This document shows positions 43,268 through 52,454 of a stretch of DNA of 64,000 nt, piece after piece. Source of the stretch: GW2011-AR18 sp038046085 (lineage in GTDB: Archaea > Nanobdellota > Nanobdellia > SCGC-AAA011-G17 > GW2011-AR18); the NCBI GenBank assembly GCA_038046085.1, contig JBBSWW010000003.1, positions 1-64,000 of the forward strand, read 5' to 3'. Each line of letters opens with the position of its first letter. Position 1 is the stretch's first letter. A model generated the notes under the pieces. It had not been told where the DNA came from, ran no database searches, and saw only the letters and a list, made by a program, of their open reading frames with translations. A program made the position numbers and the translations under genes.

Positions 43268-43963
43268 CTAACCAAAGTAATCTAATTCTTTCTTCTCAGA
43301 TTTAGAACTATTATCAATAATCTCTTTTCTCTTCTCGATAAACTGTTTCAAGTTGTTTTCGAATTGTTTAGCAGCTTCTAATAAAGGCTTGAAATCTAAA
43401 TTAAGTTTTAAATAATCATCAAGAGCTTTTACAACTTTAGCGGCAGCTTCAGAATCTGGTAATTGTGAGTGAGCTTCAGCAAAAATACAAGTGACAGGGA
43501 AATCCTTAGCTTTCAATAATAAAGCAGCAGTAGTACCCATAATAATACCTTCAGTCATCTGCTTATTCTTCATCTTACCAGTATTAGAAAAATAATAAAG
43601 ATTAATCTCATTCTGAGCATGAGAGGGCATACCCTCAACTACAACTATCTCTTTAGCATCCATAGCAGCAGCTAAATCAAGCATAGTAGCAGCTAATTCC
43701 CATTCAGAACCAGCAATCTCAGTCAAAGATTGTACAATAACCATGTTATACTTTTTATTATAATAAATAGTGATAGGATTAACAATTTTAGATTTATGAA
43801 TAGCAGTCAAAGGAACAATATGTTCAGACTCAATATGACCTATTTCTTCAACATCAAGATGATCAATCAAGAACTTAGTAGTTATCGTGCTTACTAAACC
43901 AATACTAGGGAAACCCTGGATAATAACAGGCTTCTTTGGCTTCTTGTTAAGAACAAACTTCAT
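43268..43963 (-). CDS. PAC2-family proteasome assembly chaperone-like protein
   Basis: A 231-residue PAC2-family protein (COG2047-like). Start VLNKKPKKPVIIQGFPSIGLVSTITTKFLI and the segments HIVPLTAIH, VVEGMPSH and EAHSQLPDSEAAAKVVKALDDYLKLNLDF match the family. Archaeal members (PbaA/PbaB) help build or modify the proteasome. The proteasome beta subunit is at 52455. The C-terminal tail is Lys/Glu-rich. Confidence 0.88.
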   Translation of the reverse strand: MKFVLNKKPKKPVIIQGFPSIGLVSTITTKFLIDHLDVEEIGHIESEHIVPLTAIHKSKIVNPITIYYNKKYNMVIVQSLTEIAGSEWELAATMLDLAAAMDAKEIVVVEGMPSHAQNEINLYYFSNTGKMKNKQMTEGIIMGTTAALLLKAKDFPVTCIFAEAHSQLPDSEAAAKVVKALDDYLKLNLDFKPLLEAAKQFENNLKQFIEKRKEIIDNSSKSEKKELDYFG

Positions 43964-44089
43964 ATATAAAATTTGAGAATAATTATTTATTAAATTAATG
44001 TAAAACTATGAAGTAATAACAGTTAATTTTTGAAGTGTATAATAATTTATAAAAAAGTAGATAAATAAGATAAGAGAAAAAATAAATTA

Positions 44090-44848
44090 ATGAAAATTCT
44101 AAGAAATTTATTAACAATAGCAGCATTAGCTTTATCATCAAATTCAGTTGCAAAGGATGGTGGCTTAGTTGTAAAGCCCCCACTGGAAAAACCTAGGACT
44201 GTTGAATTTCTTGATAGAGAATTAAGAAAACCACAAAATCTTGAGGAGTTATCAAGAATTGCATATACAAATCCTCAAGGAACACCAGAAGCTGGAGCAT
44301 ATTTTCTTGTAAAAGATGATAAACTATTAATTGTTGAAGCAAAAAATACAGGAACTTCAGTAGTTTCTGAACTTGAAGATATAATAAATGGACCAGAATA
44401 TTTAGAAGCTGCAAGAATACGACTTAATACAATAATAAATACATATTTTTTAACAAATGGAAACACAAAATGTGCACCATCAAATATGAATGACAAATAC
44501 TGGAGAGAAAATGCTGATAAATTCAAAAAAATGCAAATAGAACTTAATGGATTTGACATGATATCACTAAGAAATGTGGCTAGAGATTTATTGCCTACAG
44601 TAAAAAGCAGATATTTCATGGCAGCTTTAGAAACAGATGGAAATTATTTTGAACTTGCAAGAATGCACACTCATAATAATTTAACAGAACCTTCAGAGAT
44701 AGATGTATGTTTATCAAGAGAGACAGGAATAGATTATTTGGTATTATCTTATAATTTAGATAAAGATCCTTTAAAAGCAAAACTTTATTCAGTAATAAAA
44801 GGAAAAGTGAAAATCGTTGGAGAATATGATCTAAAAAAACCTAATTAA
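44090..44848 (+). CDS. Secreted orphan with JAMM-like motif
   Basis: A 252-residue protein with an N-terminal signal peptide (about 1-21, ending SVAK). Most of it has no family match, but residues 193-205 read H-T-H-x6-S-x2-D (His193, His195, Ser202, Asp205), near to the JAMM/MPN+ signature H-x-H-x7-S-x2-D with one residue fewer. A GIDYLVLSYN strand follows, as in JAB proteins. A zinc-dependent isopeptidase-like domain exported from the cell is possible; the missing residue makes it uncertain. It overlaps the convergent GTPase by 8 bp. Confidence 0.5.
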   Translation: MKILRNLLTIAALALSSNSVAKDGGLVVKPPLEKPRTVEFLDRELRKPQNLEELSRIAYTNPQGTPEAGAYFLVKDDKLLIVEAKNTGTSVVSELEDIINGPEYLEAARIRLNTIINTYFLTNGNTKCAPSNMNDKYWRENADKFKKMQIELNGFDMISLRNVARDLLPTVKSRYFMAALETDGNYFELARMHTHNNLTEPSEIDVCLSRETGIDYLVLSYNLDKDPLKAKLYSVIKGKVKIVGEYDLKKPN

Positions 44849-45596
44849 TCTTAACAATTAACTTACCACGCTGCCAATCTTGAATAATCCTTCTAGCAGT
44901 AAGATCAATATTAGGTTCTCCACCTTTCAATAACCAGTTAAAACGAACAGCTATTTCTCTTAAAGTGTCTTCATGCAACTGTTTACATTTGATATTATAA
45001 AAATCTTCAAGAATCTTCTGATCAACAGAAACAATCTTGTCAATAATACGAATAGCAACAGCTTCAGGATCTTTAATCTTATTAACATCTTTAGTATTAA
45101 TGATAGCCTGATCTGCCTCATCTTCTAATCTATAATGAATAACACCAGGAGTATCAATAAGATAAATACCCTCAGAGACTTTAATCTTCTGCATACCTTT
45201 AGTAAAACCGGGAGCAGAACTAGTACCAGCAGCTCTTTTTTGCTTTAAAGTATTAATCAAAGAGGACTTACCAGTATTAGGATAACCAACAATACCAACA
45301 TTCAAAGGCCTTTTCTTGCATAAATCCTTAATCATACTCCTCAATCTTGAAGTACCTAAATTTTCCTTAGCAGAGATGAAAACGAAATTCTTGAAAGGCA
45401 AAGCAATATCATCAACAAAATCTTTAATTAAATCAGCCTTGTTAATAGCATGGATAAGTTTCTTATTAGCTTTCTTTACTTTACGTTCTAACTCCTTATT
45501 ACGAGTCTCTTCAATAAAACGAGCATCTAATACTTCAACAATAATATCAGATTCCTTGATTACACGTTCAACAACAAACCAAAAGTTCTTAGCCAT
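44841..45596 (-). CDS. Circularly permuted GTPase, YlqF/NOG2-like
   Basis: A 251-residue GTPase with motifs in permuted order: G4 NKAD (about 52-55), G5 ISAKEN, then G1 GYPNTGKSSLIN, then G3 DTPG. This order defines the YlqF/RbgA/YawG family. These GTPases act in large ribosomal subunit assembly. The C-terminal helical domain (LHEDTLREIAVRFNWLLKGGEPNIDLTARRIIQDWQRGKLI) is typical of the archaeal branch. Confidence 0.93.
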   Translation of the reverse strand: MAKNFWFVVERVIKESDIIVEVLDARFIEETRNKELERKVKKANKKLIHAINKADLIKDFVDDIALPFKNFVFISAKENLGTSRLRSMIKDLCKKRPLNVGIVGYPNTGKSSLINTLKQKRAAGTSSAPGFTKGMQKIKVSEGIYLIDTPGVIHYRLEDEADQAIINTKDVNKIKDPEAVAIRIIDKIVSVDQKILEDFYNIKCKQLHEDTLREIAVRFNWLLKGGEPNIDLTARRIIQDWQRGKLIVKIN

Positions 45597-45771
45597 GATA
45601 TAATGAGAAATTAGAAGATATATAAATTTAGAGGCCTATCACCCCTCTTCCCAAACATAAGAAAAACAAGACCATTTATAAAGATTTATTGATAAACAAT
45701 CATATTTTAGTAATATAAGATTGATAAGAAGATTTTATGAAGCTCTTTTTTTAATTATATTATTGAATTAT

Positions 45772-46245
45772 CTAAATAGAGATATCTGCTTCTACTTTAT
45801 CACTATGTCTTAAAATTTGATATGTTTTTCCTTCTAAGTTAAAATATGCACATTCACCATTATCTAAGTCTTTAGCTTTTTTATCAATTCCTAAAATTTT
45901 AATCATATGTTGAGAATATACAAATGCTGGAACTTCATGAGTTACTACAATAATTCTATCACTATTGTATCTTCCTATTTTTTCTTCAATAGTACTTATT
46001 TCATAACCTCCAGCAAATACTCTTTCTTCTGCATATCCTTCTAAACCCAAAACTTTCTTGAAAATTTCAGCACTTTGGACTGCATTAGGTATTGGAGAAC
46101 ATAATAAAGAAACGCTACTACTAGGTGCATAATCTGATCTTATTTTTTTTGCTAATCTATTAATTTGTCTCTCTCCGTAAGAACTAAGATTCTCTTCTCC
46201 TAAATCATCATGATCCCCAGTCCTTACAATAAATAGTTCTTTCAT
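45772..46245 (-). CDS. Histidine phosphatase superfamily protein lacking catalytic His
   Basis: A 157-residue protein of the phosphoglycerate mutase-like fold. The N-terminal motif that normally reads RHG is R8-T9-G10, so the phospho-accepting His is replaced by Thr. Other parts persist: GERQINRLAKKI, LLCSPIPNAVQSAEIF and the second His in IIVVTHE. It may be a pseudo-phosphatase acting as a binding protein, or another residue may have taken over. It follows kae1 in the same direction, 48 bp away. Confidence 0.8.
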   Translation of the reverse strand: MKELFIVRTGDHDDLGEENLSSYGERQINRLAKKIRSDYAPSSSVSLLCSPIPNAVQSAEIFKKVLGLEGYAEERVFAGGYEISTIEEKIGRYNSDRIIVVTHEVPAFVYSQHMIKILGIDKKAKDLDNGECAYFNLEGKTYQILRHSDKVEADISI

Positions 46246-46293
46246 CAGAAAAATCTTAGATAATCTATTAATAAATATTTATGTAGAAAATTA

Positions 46294-47298
46294 TTACTTT
46301 TTAATCCATGGTGTTTCAACTTCATCAATTCTCCAGTTAGGATCAATATCGACATCATTAATTTCTTTATCATTAAAGACATTATAATCATAATTATATT
46401 GTAATAAACCAGCAATAGCAATCTGGACACCATTATCCATGCTATATTTCAAAGGGCAGGCAAAAGCCTTAACACCACGTTCATTACACATAGAATTTAA
46501 CATTTCAACAAATCTTTGATTAGCTGATACTCCACCAATTAGAAGAGCTTCCTTTTTACCAGTATGAGCAATAGCACGTTCAGTAACTTCAATAAGCATA
46601 GCAAAACCTGTTTCCTGCAAAGAATAACAAAGATCTTCAACTGGAATACCTTTCTTAAATAAATTAATACAATGGGTAACTATACCAGAGAATTCAACAT
46701 CCATACCCTTAACATTATAAGGAATTTCAATATATTTACCATTCTTAGCTAGGGCTTCGATCTTAGGACCTGCTGGAAAACCTAAACCTACTTCCCTACC
46801 GAACTTATCTAAAGCATTACCTAAACCAACTGATAAAGCTTCACCGAAAATCCTAAATTTGTTACCTTCATGAGCTATAATCTGAGTATTAGCACCAGAT
46901 ACAAAAACATAAACAGGATCATCAGCAGGAGTGAAAAATTTACCTTCTTCAAGATGACCTGCTAAATGATTAACAGCAACTAGAGGTTTATTATATTTTA
47001 AAGCTAATTCTTTAGCGAAATCTTTACCAACAATCAAACTAGGAGCTAAACCTGGACCTTTTGAAAAAGCAATAATATCAATATCTTCTAATCTTAATTT
47101 AGAATCAGTAAGAGCTTTATTCAATATTTCTTCTTTTTTCTCTTTATGATAATTAGCAGCTTCAATTGGGATAATTCCCCCTTTAGTTGTTGTATAATTA
47201 GCTCTAACATCTGAAAGAATATTCTTCTCACTATCAACAATAGAAATTGCAAATGTATGAGCGGTTGATTCTATACCTAAACATGTTAATTTATTCAT
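46294..47298 (-). CDS. kae1: tRNA threonylcarbamoyltransferase Kae1
   Basis: A 334-residue ASKHA-fold protein. Metal ligands are in NHLAGHLEEG (HxxxH), nucleotide loop SGANTQII, conserved SVGLGNALDKFGREVGLGFP and the GGVSAN loop, all typical of Kae1/TsaD. It transfers the threonylcarbamoyl group made by Sua5 to A37 of ANN-decoding tRNAs (t6A), in the KEOPS complex. Bud32 is not fused and not in the window. It is notable that the Sua5 gene in this window has a stop codon. Confidence 0.95.
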   Translation of the reverse strand: MNKLTCLGIESTAHTFAISIVDSEKNILSDVRANYTTTKGGIIPIEAANYHKEKKEEILNKALTDSKLRLEDIDIIAFSKGPGLAPSLIVGKDFAKELALKYNKPLVAVNHLAGHLEEGKFFTPADDPVYVFVSGANTQIIAHEGNKFRIFGEALSVGLGNALDKFGREVGLGFPAGPKIEALAKNGKYIEIPYNVKGMDVEFSGIVTHCINLFKKGIPVEDLCYSLQETGFAMLIEVTERAIAHTGKKEALLIGGVSANQRFVEMLNSMCNERGVKAFACPLKYSMDNGVQIAIAGLLQYNYDYNVFNDKEINDVDIDPNWRIDEVETPWIKK

Positions 47299-47347
47299 AA
47301 ATTTTATTATAATTAATTATTTATATAGGTTTGTAACATACTATTAG

Positions 47348-47947
47348 ATGATATTAGATGTCCCATTCTATCCAGGAAAGAAGTATTATTGTGCTCAAGA
47401 TTGTGCTTTAATGGTTTTGAAATATTACTATCCAGAAAAAGAGTTTGATATTGAAGAAATTTCTAAAAAATCAGTAAAACATGAAGAATATGGAACTATG
47501 ACAATAGGATTATCTAAAGCATTAAAAGAATATAGATTAAGTGTTGAGTTTAATTATAAAACTGGAGAAGAAATGAGTGAAAAAGATAAAAAAGAATTCT
47601 TAGAAAAATATGAAGAATTCTTAAATAAAGAAAAAGATATAAGAAAAGAGGCAGAAAAAATAGGAGTAAAAATAAAAGAGAAAGATTTTACATTAAATGA
47701 ATTAAAGAAAGCAATAGATGATAATAAAGTAATTATTAGTTTAATAAATTGGAATGTATTATCTAAAAAAGAAGGATATCAAGGACATTTTGTAGTAATA
47801 ACAGGATATGATGAAAAATATGTCTATAGCCATAATCCAGGACCAAACTATCCTGAGAAAAACATGAATATCACTATAGAAATGATGGAAAAAGCAAGAA
47901 GTTATCTTGGAACAAATAAAGAAACAATTATTATATCTAAACCTTAA
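47348..47947 (+). CDS. C39-like peptidase domain protein
   Basis: A 199-residue protein beginning DVPFYPGKKYYCAQDCALMVLKYYYP, matching the C39-like N-terminus with catalytic Cys15. The later GHFVVITGYDEKYVYSHNPGP provides the His and Asn/Asp of the triad. A Lys/Glu-rich helical insertion (about 70-125) separates the parts and is unusual. No signal peptide, so cytosolic or released by another route. It is likely a cysteine peptidase acting on leader peptides or cell-wall-like targets; substrate unknown. Confidence 0.78.
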   Translation: MILDVPFYPGKKYYCAQDCALMVLKYYYPEKEFDIEEISKKSVKHEEYGTMTIGLSKALKEYRLSVEFNYKTGEEMSEKDKKEFLEKYEEFLNKEKDIRKEAEKIGVKIKEKDFTLNELKKAIDDNKVIISLINWNVLSKKEGYQGHFVVITGYDEKYVYSHNPGPNYPEKNMNITIEMMEKARSYLGTNKETIIISKP

Positions 47948-47986
47948 TAAGAAAAACTTATAACTGAGTAATATAATTTCTAAAGT

Positions 47987-49162
47987 ATGTTTGAAACAAT
48001 ATTAAAAGAGATAAAGCCAACAAAAAAAGAGGAACAAGAATTAAATTCTAAAGTTGAAATATTCTTAAAAACATTAAATAGTAATCTAAAAGAAGGAAAG
48101 ATAGTTGTTGGAGGAAGTTTTGCAAAAGGAACCTGGCTAAGAGGACAACATGATCTAGATATATTTGTACAATATCCAAATGAAGATAAAATATCTGATA
48201 AACTTGAAAATGCTATAAAGAAAAGCTTTAGAAAATATGAAAGAATACATGGATCAAGAGATTATTTCATAATAGAATTTGAAAAAATGATATTTGAGGT
48301 AATACCAGTATTAAAAATAAAAAACTCAATAGAAGCAAAAAATATAACTGATATAAGCCCGTTACATGTAGAATGGGTAAATAAAAACTTAACAGACAAA
48401 ATGAAAGATGATGTAAGAATAGCCAAACATTTTTCTAAAGCTAATAAATTCTACGGAGCTGAGACATTCATCAAAGGATTACATGGATATGTACTAGAGA
48501 TACTAATATATCATTACGGATCATTCCTGAATATGGTAAAAAATGTCTCTAAATGGAGAAAAAACATGCTAATAAATTTTGGAAAAAATGAATTCTATTC
48601 AGCACAACAATTCCCATTAACCTTAATAGATCCTGTAAATCCAAAAAGAAATGCTACAGCATCATTATCAGAGGAAAAACTAGAATTATTTATAAAAATC
48701 TGCAAAGAATTCAATAAAAATAAATCATTAAAATATTTCAAAGAGAAAGAAATAAATGAAAATAAATATAATCTAATAATAGAAGCTGAAGCATTAGAAG
48801 GATCAAGAGATGTAGCAGGAACAAAAATACTGAAAGCACATGAACATATAAAATATAAATTAACAAATGATGGATATGAAATAAAAAATATAGAATTTGA
48901 ATTCAAAGATAGAGGAAAATTATATTATAATCTAAAAAATAAAACATTACCAAAATATAAAAAACATTATGGTCCACCAATAACAATGATTGAAGGATTA
49001 GAAAATTTCAAGAAAAAGTATGGAAAATACAAGATTGAAAACGGAAAATCATATGTAATCTTAATCAATAAGAACAATAAATTAGAAGAATATGTTAAAA
49101 AAATAATAAAAGATGAAGAAGTGAAAAACAGAGTAAAGAAAATAAAGATATTAAACGTGTAA
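47987..49162 (+). CDS. cca: Archaeal CCA-adding enzyme
   Basis: A 391-residue class I tRNA nucleotidyltransferase. The active site is GGSFAKGTWLRGQHDLDIFV, with the two Asp ligands, and a third acidic residue in IFEVIPVL. The FIKGLHGYVLEILIYHYGSF segment is a family hallmark. It adds CCA to tRNA 3' ends, required because the tRNA gene here lacks an encoded CCA. Slightly shorter than the usual 430-450 residues. It overlaps the convergent orphan by 12 bp. Confidence 0.95.
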   Translation: MFETILKEIKPTKKEEQELNSKVEIFLKTLNSNLKEGKIVVGGSFAKGTWLRGQHDLDIFVQYPNEDKISDKLENAIKKSFRKYERIHGSRDYFIIEFEKMIFEVIPVLKIKNSIEAKNITDISPLHVEWVNKNLTDKMKDDVRIAKHFSKANKFYGAETFIKGLHGYVLEILIYHYGSFLNMVKNVSKWRKNMLINFGKNEFYSAQQFPLTLIDPVNPKRNATASLSEEKLELFIKICKEFNKNKSLKYFKEKEINENKYNLIIEAEALEGSRDVAGTKILKAHEHIKYKLTNDGYEIKNIEFEFKDRGKLYYNLKNKTLPKYKKHYGPPITMIEGLENFKKKYGKYKIENGKSYVILINKNNKLEEYVKKIIKDEEVKNRVKKIKILNV

Positions 49163-49822
49163 AACCTGTCTTGTCGCCATAATCATCCTATCTATATAAT
49201 TCTCAAAAAGAGATTTCCTTTCATATAAACTTCCAGAGATGTAACTTTCAAGATTAGGACATTCTATAGTATTAACTGATGAATCAACTAATTCTTGGTA
49301 TCTTGGAAAGATATAATTCCTAATGTCTGTAATAAAAACAACAGCAAGTTCACGGCATAATTTTTCTATCTCAAGTTTGATTGCTTTCTTATTATCACTT
49401 AAATTTATATTTTGAACTATCAATCTGTCACCTCTAAACATACGTTCTAAGTCTCTATTTGCATATGGGATTAACATATTATTTTTCATCTTTGAAAATA
49501 TATCCTTTATATTTCTGTCATTATATCTAGCAATCTTATTATAAACATCATTATTGAAACGTACAGCAATACCAGTCCTTCCATACTTATTTCTTATAAG
49601 TTCACAAAGATTAATAATTTTTATTTCTAAATCCTTAATACCATTCTTCTTTCTTTCCCTAACCATAACAATCAAGTTCCTAAAATTTAAAAGAAGTTCA
49701 CGAATCTCAGATGAACTCTTAAGAGAATCCAATTCTTCAAGAACATTAATAATTCTGGTAGTTCCTTCTATATCAATACCGATAAATCTTATTACATCAC
49801 CATCTTTTAGTAGTTTTAGCAT
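49151..49822 (-). CDS. Orphan helical protein
   Basis: A 223-residue soluble, mostly helical protein with no recognised domain. Basic and rich in Arg, with a strand-like N-terminus (DGDVIRFIGIDIEG). It starts 2 bp after the pepF stop on the same strand, so it is probably translated with pepF. That link is the only clue to function. Confidence 0.6.
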   Translation of the reverse strand: MLKLLKDGDVIRFIGIDIEGTTRIINVLEELDSLKSSSEIRELLLNFRNLIVMVRERKKNGIKDLEIKIINLCELIRNKYGRTGIAVRFNNDVYNKIARYNDRNIKDIFSKMKNNMLIPYANRDLERMFRGDRLIVQNINLSDNKKAIKLEIEKLCRELAVVFITDIRNYIFPRYQELVDSSVNTIECPNLESYISGSLYERKSLFENYIDRMIMATRQVLHV

Positions 49823-49823
49823 T

Positions 49824-51599
49824 TTATTTAGTCAATACTTCAAGTTCATCAATCATACTATTAATAACAACAAAGCCCTGATCCCAAAACTTTTCAGATT
49901 CTAAGTCAATGTTTAATTCTTTACAGATCTCAGAAGGTTTCTTAGAACCACCATAAGATAAGAACTTAATATATTTAGGAACAAAAGACTTACCTTCTTT
50001 CTTATACATCTGATATAAAGCTAAAGTTAACAGATTACCGAAACTATAAGCGTAACAATAGAAAGGGGTTGCGAAAATATGGGGGATATAAGACCATTCT
50101 AGACTAAAGTTATCACTCACATCCATAGAGTCTCCAAACATCTCTTTAAGATTTTTAGAATAAATCTCAGAAATCTTGTCTATATTTGCACCTTCATCAA
50201 CTGCTTTATGCGCTTCCATTTCAAATAAAATAAAAAATGCTTGTCTAAGGACTGTAGCATATATATCGTCTAATTTAGAGGCTAAAAGTGCTTGCTTGTT
50301 TTTATTATTATCTTCTTTTTCTAAAAGCTTATCAGATAAAATCATCTCTCCAAAAACAGAAGCAGTCTCTGCAAGTATTAAAGGAGGGTGAGACAATAAA
50401 GTTGGAACATTATGAGTCAATAAATCATGAACTCCATGTCCTAATTCATGAGCTAAAGTACTAACGTCCCTCTCTTTTCCTGTAAAACTTATAAAAACAT
50501 AAGGGGTAATCTCAGGATGAATATCATAACAATAAGCTCCCCCTTTCTTTGAATCAGAGACTAAAGAGTGTATGTGTTCTTCATCTATTATCTTTGAAGC
50601 TAATTTTGCCATATCAGGAGAGAATTCATTATAACATGATAGAACCATCTTGACAGCTTCATCATATGAAATATTTTTTTCTTTAACTGTAATAGGAGCA
50701 TAAATATCATATCTTGTTAATTTTTTCATACCTAAAAGTTTAGCTTTTAATCTGAAATACCTATGAAAAACTTTACTATTCTTTTTAACAGAATTAAGCA
50801 TAGCATTAACTGCTTTATCACTAATATTATTACTTAAGTTTCTAGGCGAGATATAACTTTTATAATCTCTTAATTTCAAAGATTCATTTTTCCAGTCAGT
50901 AAGAATTGCCTTATATATTTCACCTATAACATCTTTATTATCTGCATATTTCTTAAGCAAAGCATCATATGAACTTTTTCTTTCTTCTGCTTTTGGGCTT
51001 CTAATGTATTTTGATAATTCACTATAATTCATCTTCTTTAATTTACCATCAACTTCGAATTCATAGACGAAACTTGTTGTAATCATATTATACAGATTAT
51101 TAAGAACAGATGAACCAGTTATGTCTTTGATATTAATTACCTTTTCCTCTTTTTCAGATAGAGTGTGAGGTTTCTGCAATCTTAATTTTTCAAAATAATA
51201 TTTATAATCTTTAGATTCTTTAATAATTCTATCAGCATTATTATCATCTAATTGCTTGAACCATAAACTGAAAAATATAATCCTATTAGAGACATCTGCT
51301 CCTAACTGACTAATCTTATTCTGCAAAGTTCTTGCATCCTGAGACTTTGTATCAGTAGAGAACCACATATATGAATAAGCACCAAGTCTTGAACAAATTT
51401 TTTCAACTTCCTCAATATCCTTTATTATCTGTAAAACTTTCTCAGAACTAATATTATTAGTTAATTTACTTTTAGAAGATTCAACTTTTTTTACTTTACT
51501 ATCTAGATCAGCAAGAACAGAATCAAACTCCTTACCTTCGTGAGATTTCAATAAATCCTTAAGATTCCATGAAGATTCCTTATACACTATTTTTTGCAT
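49824..51599 (-). CDS. pepF: Oligoendopeptidase F (M3 metallopeptidase)
   Basis: A 591-residue M3 peptidase. Zinc motif HELGHGVHDLL (HExxH) at about residue 385, with the third ligand Glu in LAETASVFGEMIL. The N-terminal helical region (SWNLKDLLKSHEGKEFDSVLADLDSKV) and the SHPPLILAETASVF segment match PepF. It cleaves short peptides in the cytosol. It is followed at once by the orphan 49151 gene. Confidence 0.95.
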   Translation of the reverse strand: MQKIVYKESSWNLKDLLKSHEGKEFDSVLADLDSKVKKVESSKSKLTNNISSEKVLQIIKDIEEVEKICSRLGAYSYMWFSTDTKSQDARTLQNKISQLGADVSNRIIFFSLWFKQLDDNNADRIIKESKDYKYYFEKLRLQKPHTLSEKEEKVINIKDITGSSVLNNLYNMITTSFVYEFEVDGKLKKMNYSELSKYIRSPKAEERKSSYDALLKKYADNKDVIGEIYKAILTDWKNESLKLRDYKSYISPRNLSNNISDKAVNAMLNSVKKNSKVFHRYFRLKAKLLGMKKLTRYDIYAPITVKEKNISYDEAVKMVLSCYNEFSPDMAKLASKIIDEEHIHSLVSDSKKGGAYCYDIHPEITPYVFISFTGKERDVSTLAHELGHGVHDLLTHNVPTLLSHPPLILAETASVFGEMILSDKLLEKEDNNKNKQALLASKLDDIYATVLRQAFFILFEMEAHKAVDEGANIDKISEIYSKNLKEMFGDSMDVSDNFSLEWSYIPHIFATPFYCYAYSFGNLLTLALYQMYKKEGKSFVPKYIKFLSYGGSKKPSEICKELNIDLESEKFWDQGFVVINSMIDELEVLTK

Positions 51600-51638
51600 A
51601 TCATTAAAGAAATAATTTTAATTATAAAGTTTATGGAT

Positions 51639-51911
51639 TTACTTCTTAACATAAACTGCTACATGATTGCCTGAATTTAATTCCTTTCCTGAAGAATCAT
51701 AAGCTTGTTCTAATCTTACTTCTGAATAGAGTTTTTGATATTCATCTCTAACTTTTTAACTATGAGGTATTATCTCTGTCCTATTTCCAGCGCCACTGAT
51801 TCCTGGAAAACCTTGAGCAAGTTCATGATCTGCCACCGAAACATTTCTCAAAAATTTAAATCCTTCTTCAGATAATCTCTTGTCCAATGAAGCTTTTGTA
51901 TCTTTATCCAT
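51639..51911 (-). pseudogene. Small orphan frame split by in-frame TAA
   Basis: From the ATG at 51909-51911 the frame gives 51 residues (KDTKASLDKRLSEEGFKFL...), then TAA at 51756-51758. It then continues in the same frame with protein-like sequence (KVRDEYQKLYSEVRLEQAYDS) for about 38 more residues to a TAA at 51639. No frameshift is needed to join the halves. It may be a nonsense-mutated gene, a sequencing error, or a real 51-residue product with chance open sequence after it. No known family. Confidence 0.45.
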
Positions 51912-51978
51912 ATTTTTTAAGAGTTATTAAACTTTAAAAGATTTATTATTATATAATATGCTGTAATAAAGTATAAAT

Positions 51979-52428
51979 ATGAGAAAATACTTTAATTTTA
52001 TAATGGGAAAAATAGATGCTAAGTTTCTTGTAAGAAGAGAAGAATTAAGTGATTTTATTGAACAAAATAACATTCCAACTGAAGAACAAATATCATTATT
52101 TATAGCTACAGCAATGTATTTTCAAGATAAAGGAGTTGTTAATGGAGAAAATTATTTATGGGTTTATGAATCAAGAGATGGATCTGAATTAGTTTTAGCA
52201 AATGCTGATGGAAAGCTTGCAAGACATATGGGCGAGGCAATGGGATTTGTAGGTCATAAAAATGATGCTTTAGATCCTAAAGATGAGAGATTAAGATTTC
52301 ATAGATATGAAAGAATACAGATAAAATATAATGAACGTCATTTAATAACATATGATCAAATCTATAGGTATAATCGTACACTTGGAGAAAGAACATCTTT
52401 ATTAAAACTTCAACCAAAACATTTATAA
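51979..52428 (+). CDS. Orphan protein upstream of proteasome beta
   Basis: A 149-residue soluble protein, no recognised domain. The start could be Met1 or Met9 (MGKIDAKF). A middle part (NYLWVYESRDGSELVLANADGK) is strand-rich. It precedes psmB by 26 bp in the same direction, but psmB seems to have its own promoter overlapping this stop codon. Confidence 0.55.
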   Translation: MRKYFNFIMGKIDAKFLVRREELSDFIEQNNIPTEEQISLFIATAMYFQDKGVVNGENYLWVYESRDGSELVLANADGKLARHMGEAMGFVGHKNDALDPKDERLRFHRYERIQIKYNERHLITYDQIYRYNRTLGERTSLLKLQPKHL

Positions 52429-52429
52429 A
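52422..52429 (+). promoter_or_regulatory. TATA box for proteasome beta, overlapping a stop codon
   Basis: TTTATAAA overlaps the TAA of the previous gene and lies 26-33 bp before the psmB ATG (52455), suggesting a leaderless transcript. The position is right for archaeal TBP binding. Confidence 0.45.
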
Positions 52430-52454
52430 GTTCCAGACTTGTAAAATATTAAAG

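Noticed and set aside
45597..45771. Possible small gene or RNA between the GTPase and histidine phosphatase genes
   Set aside because: No open frame of useful length and no clear structure; probably promoter DNA.
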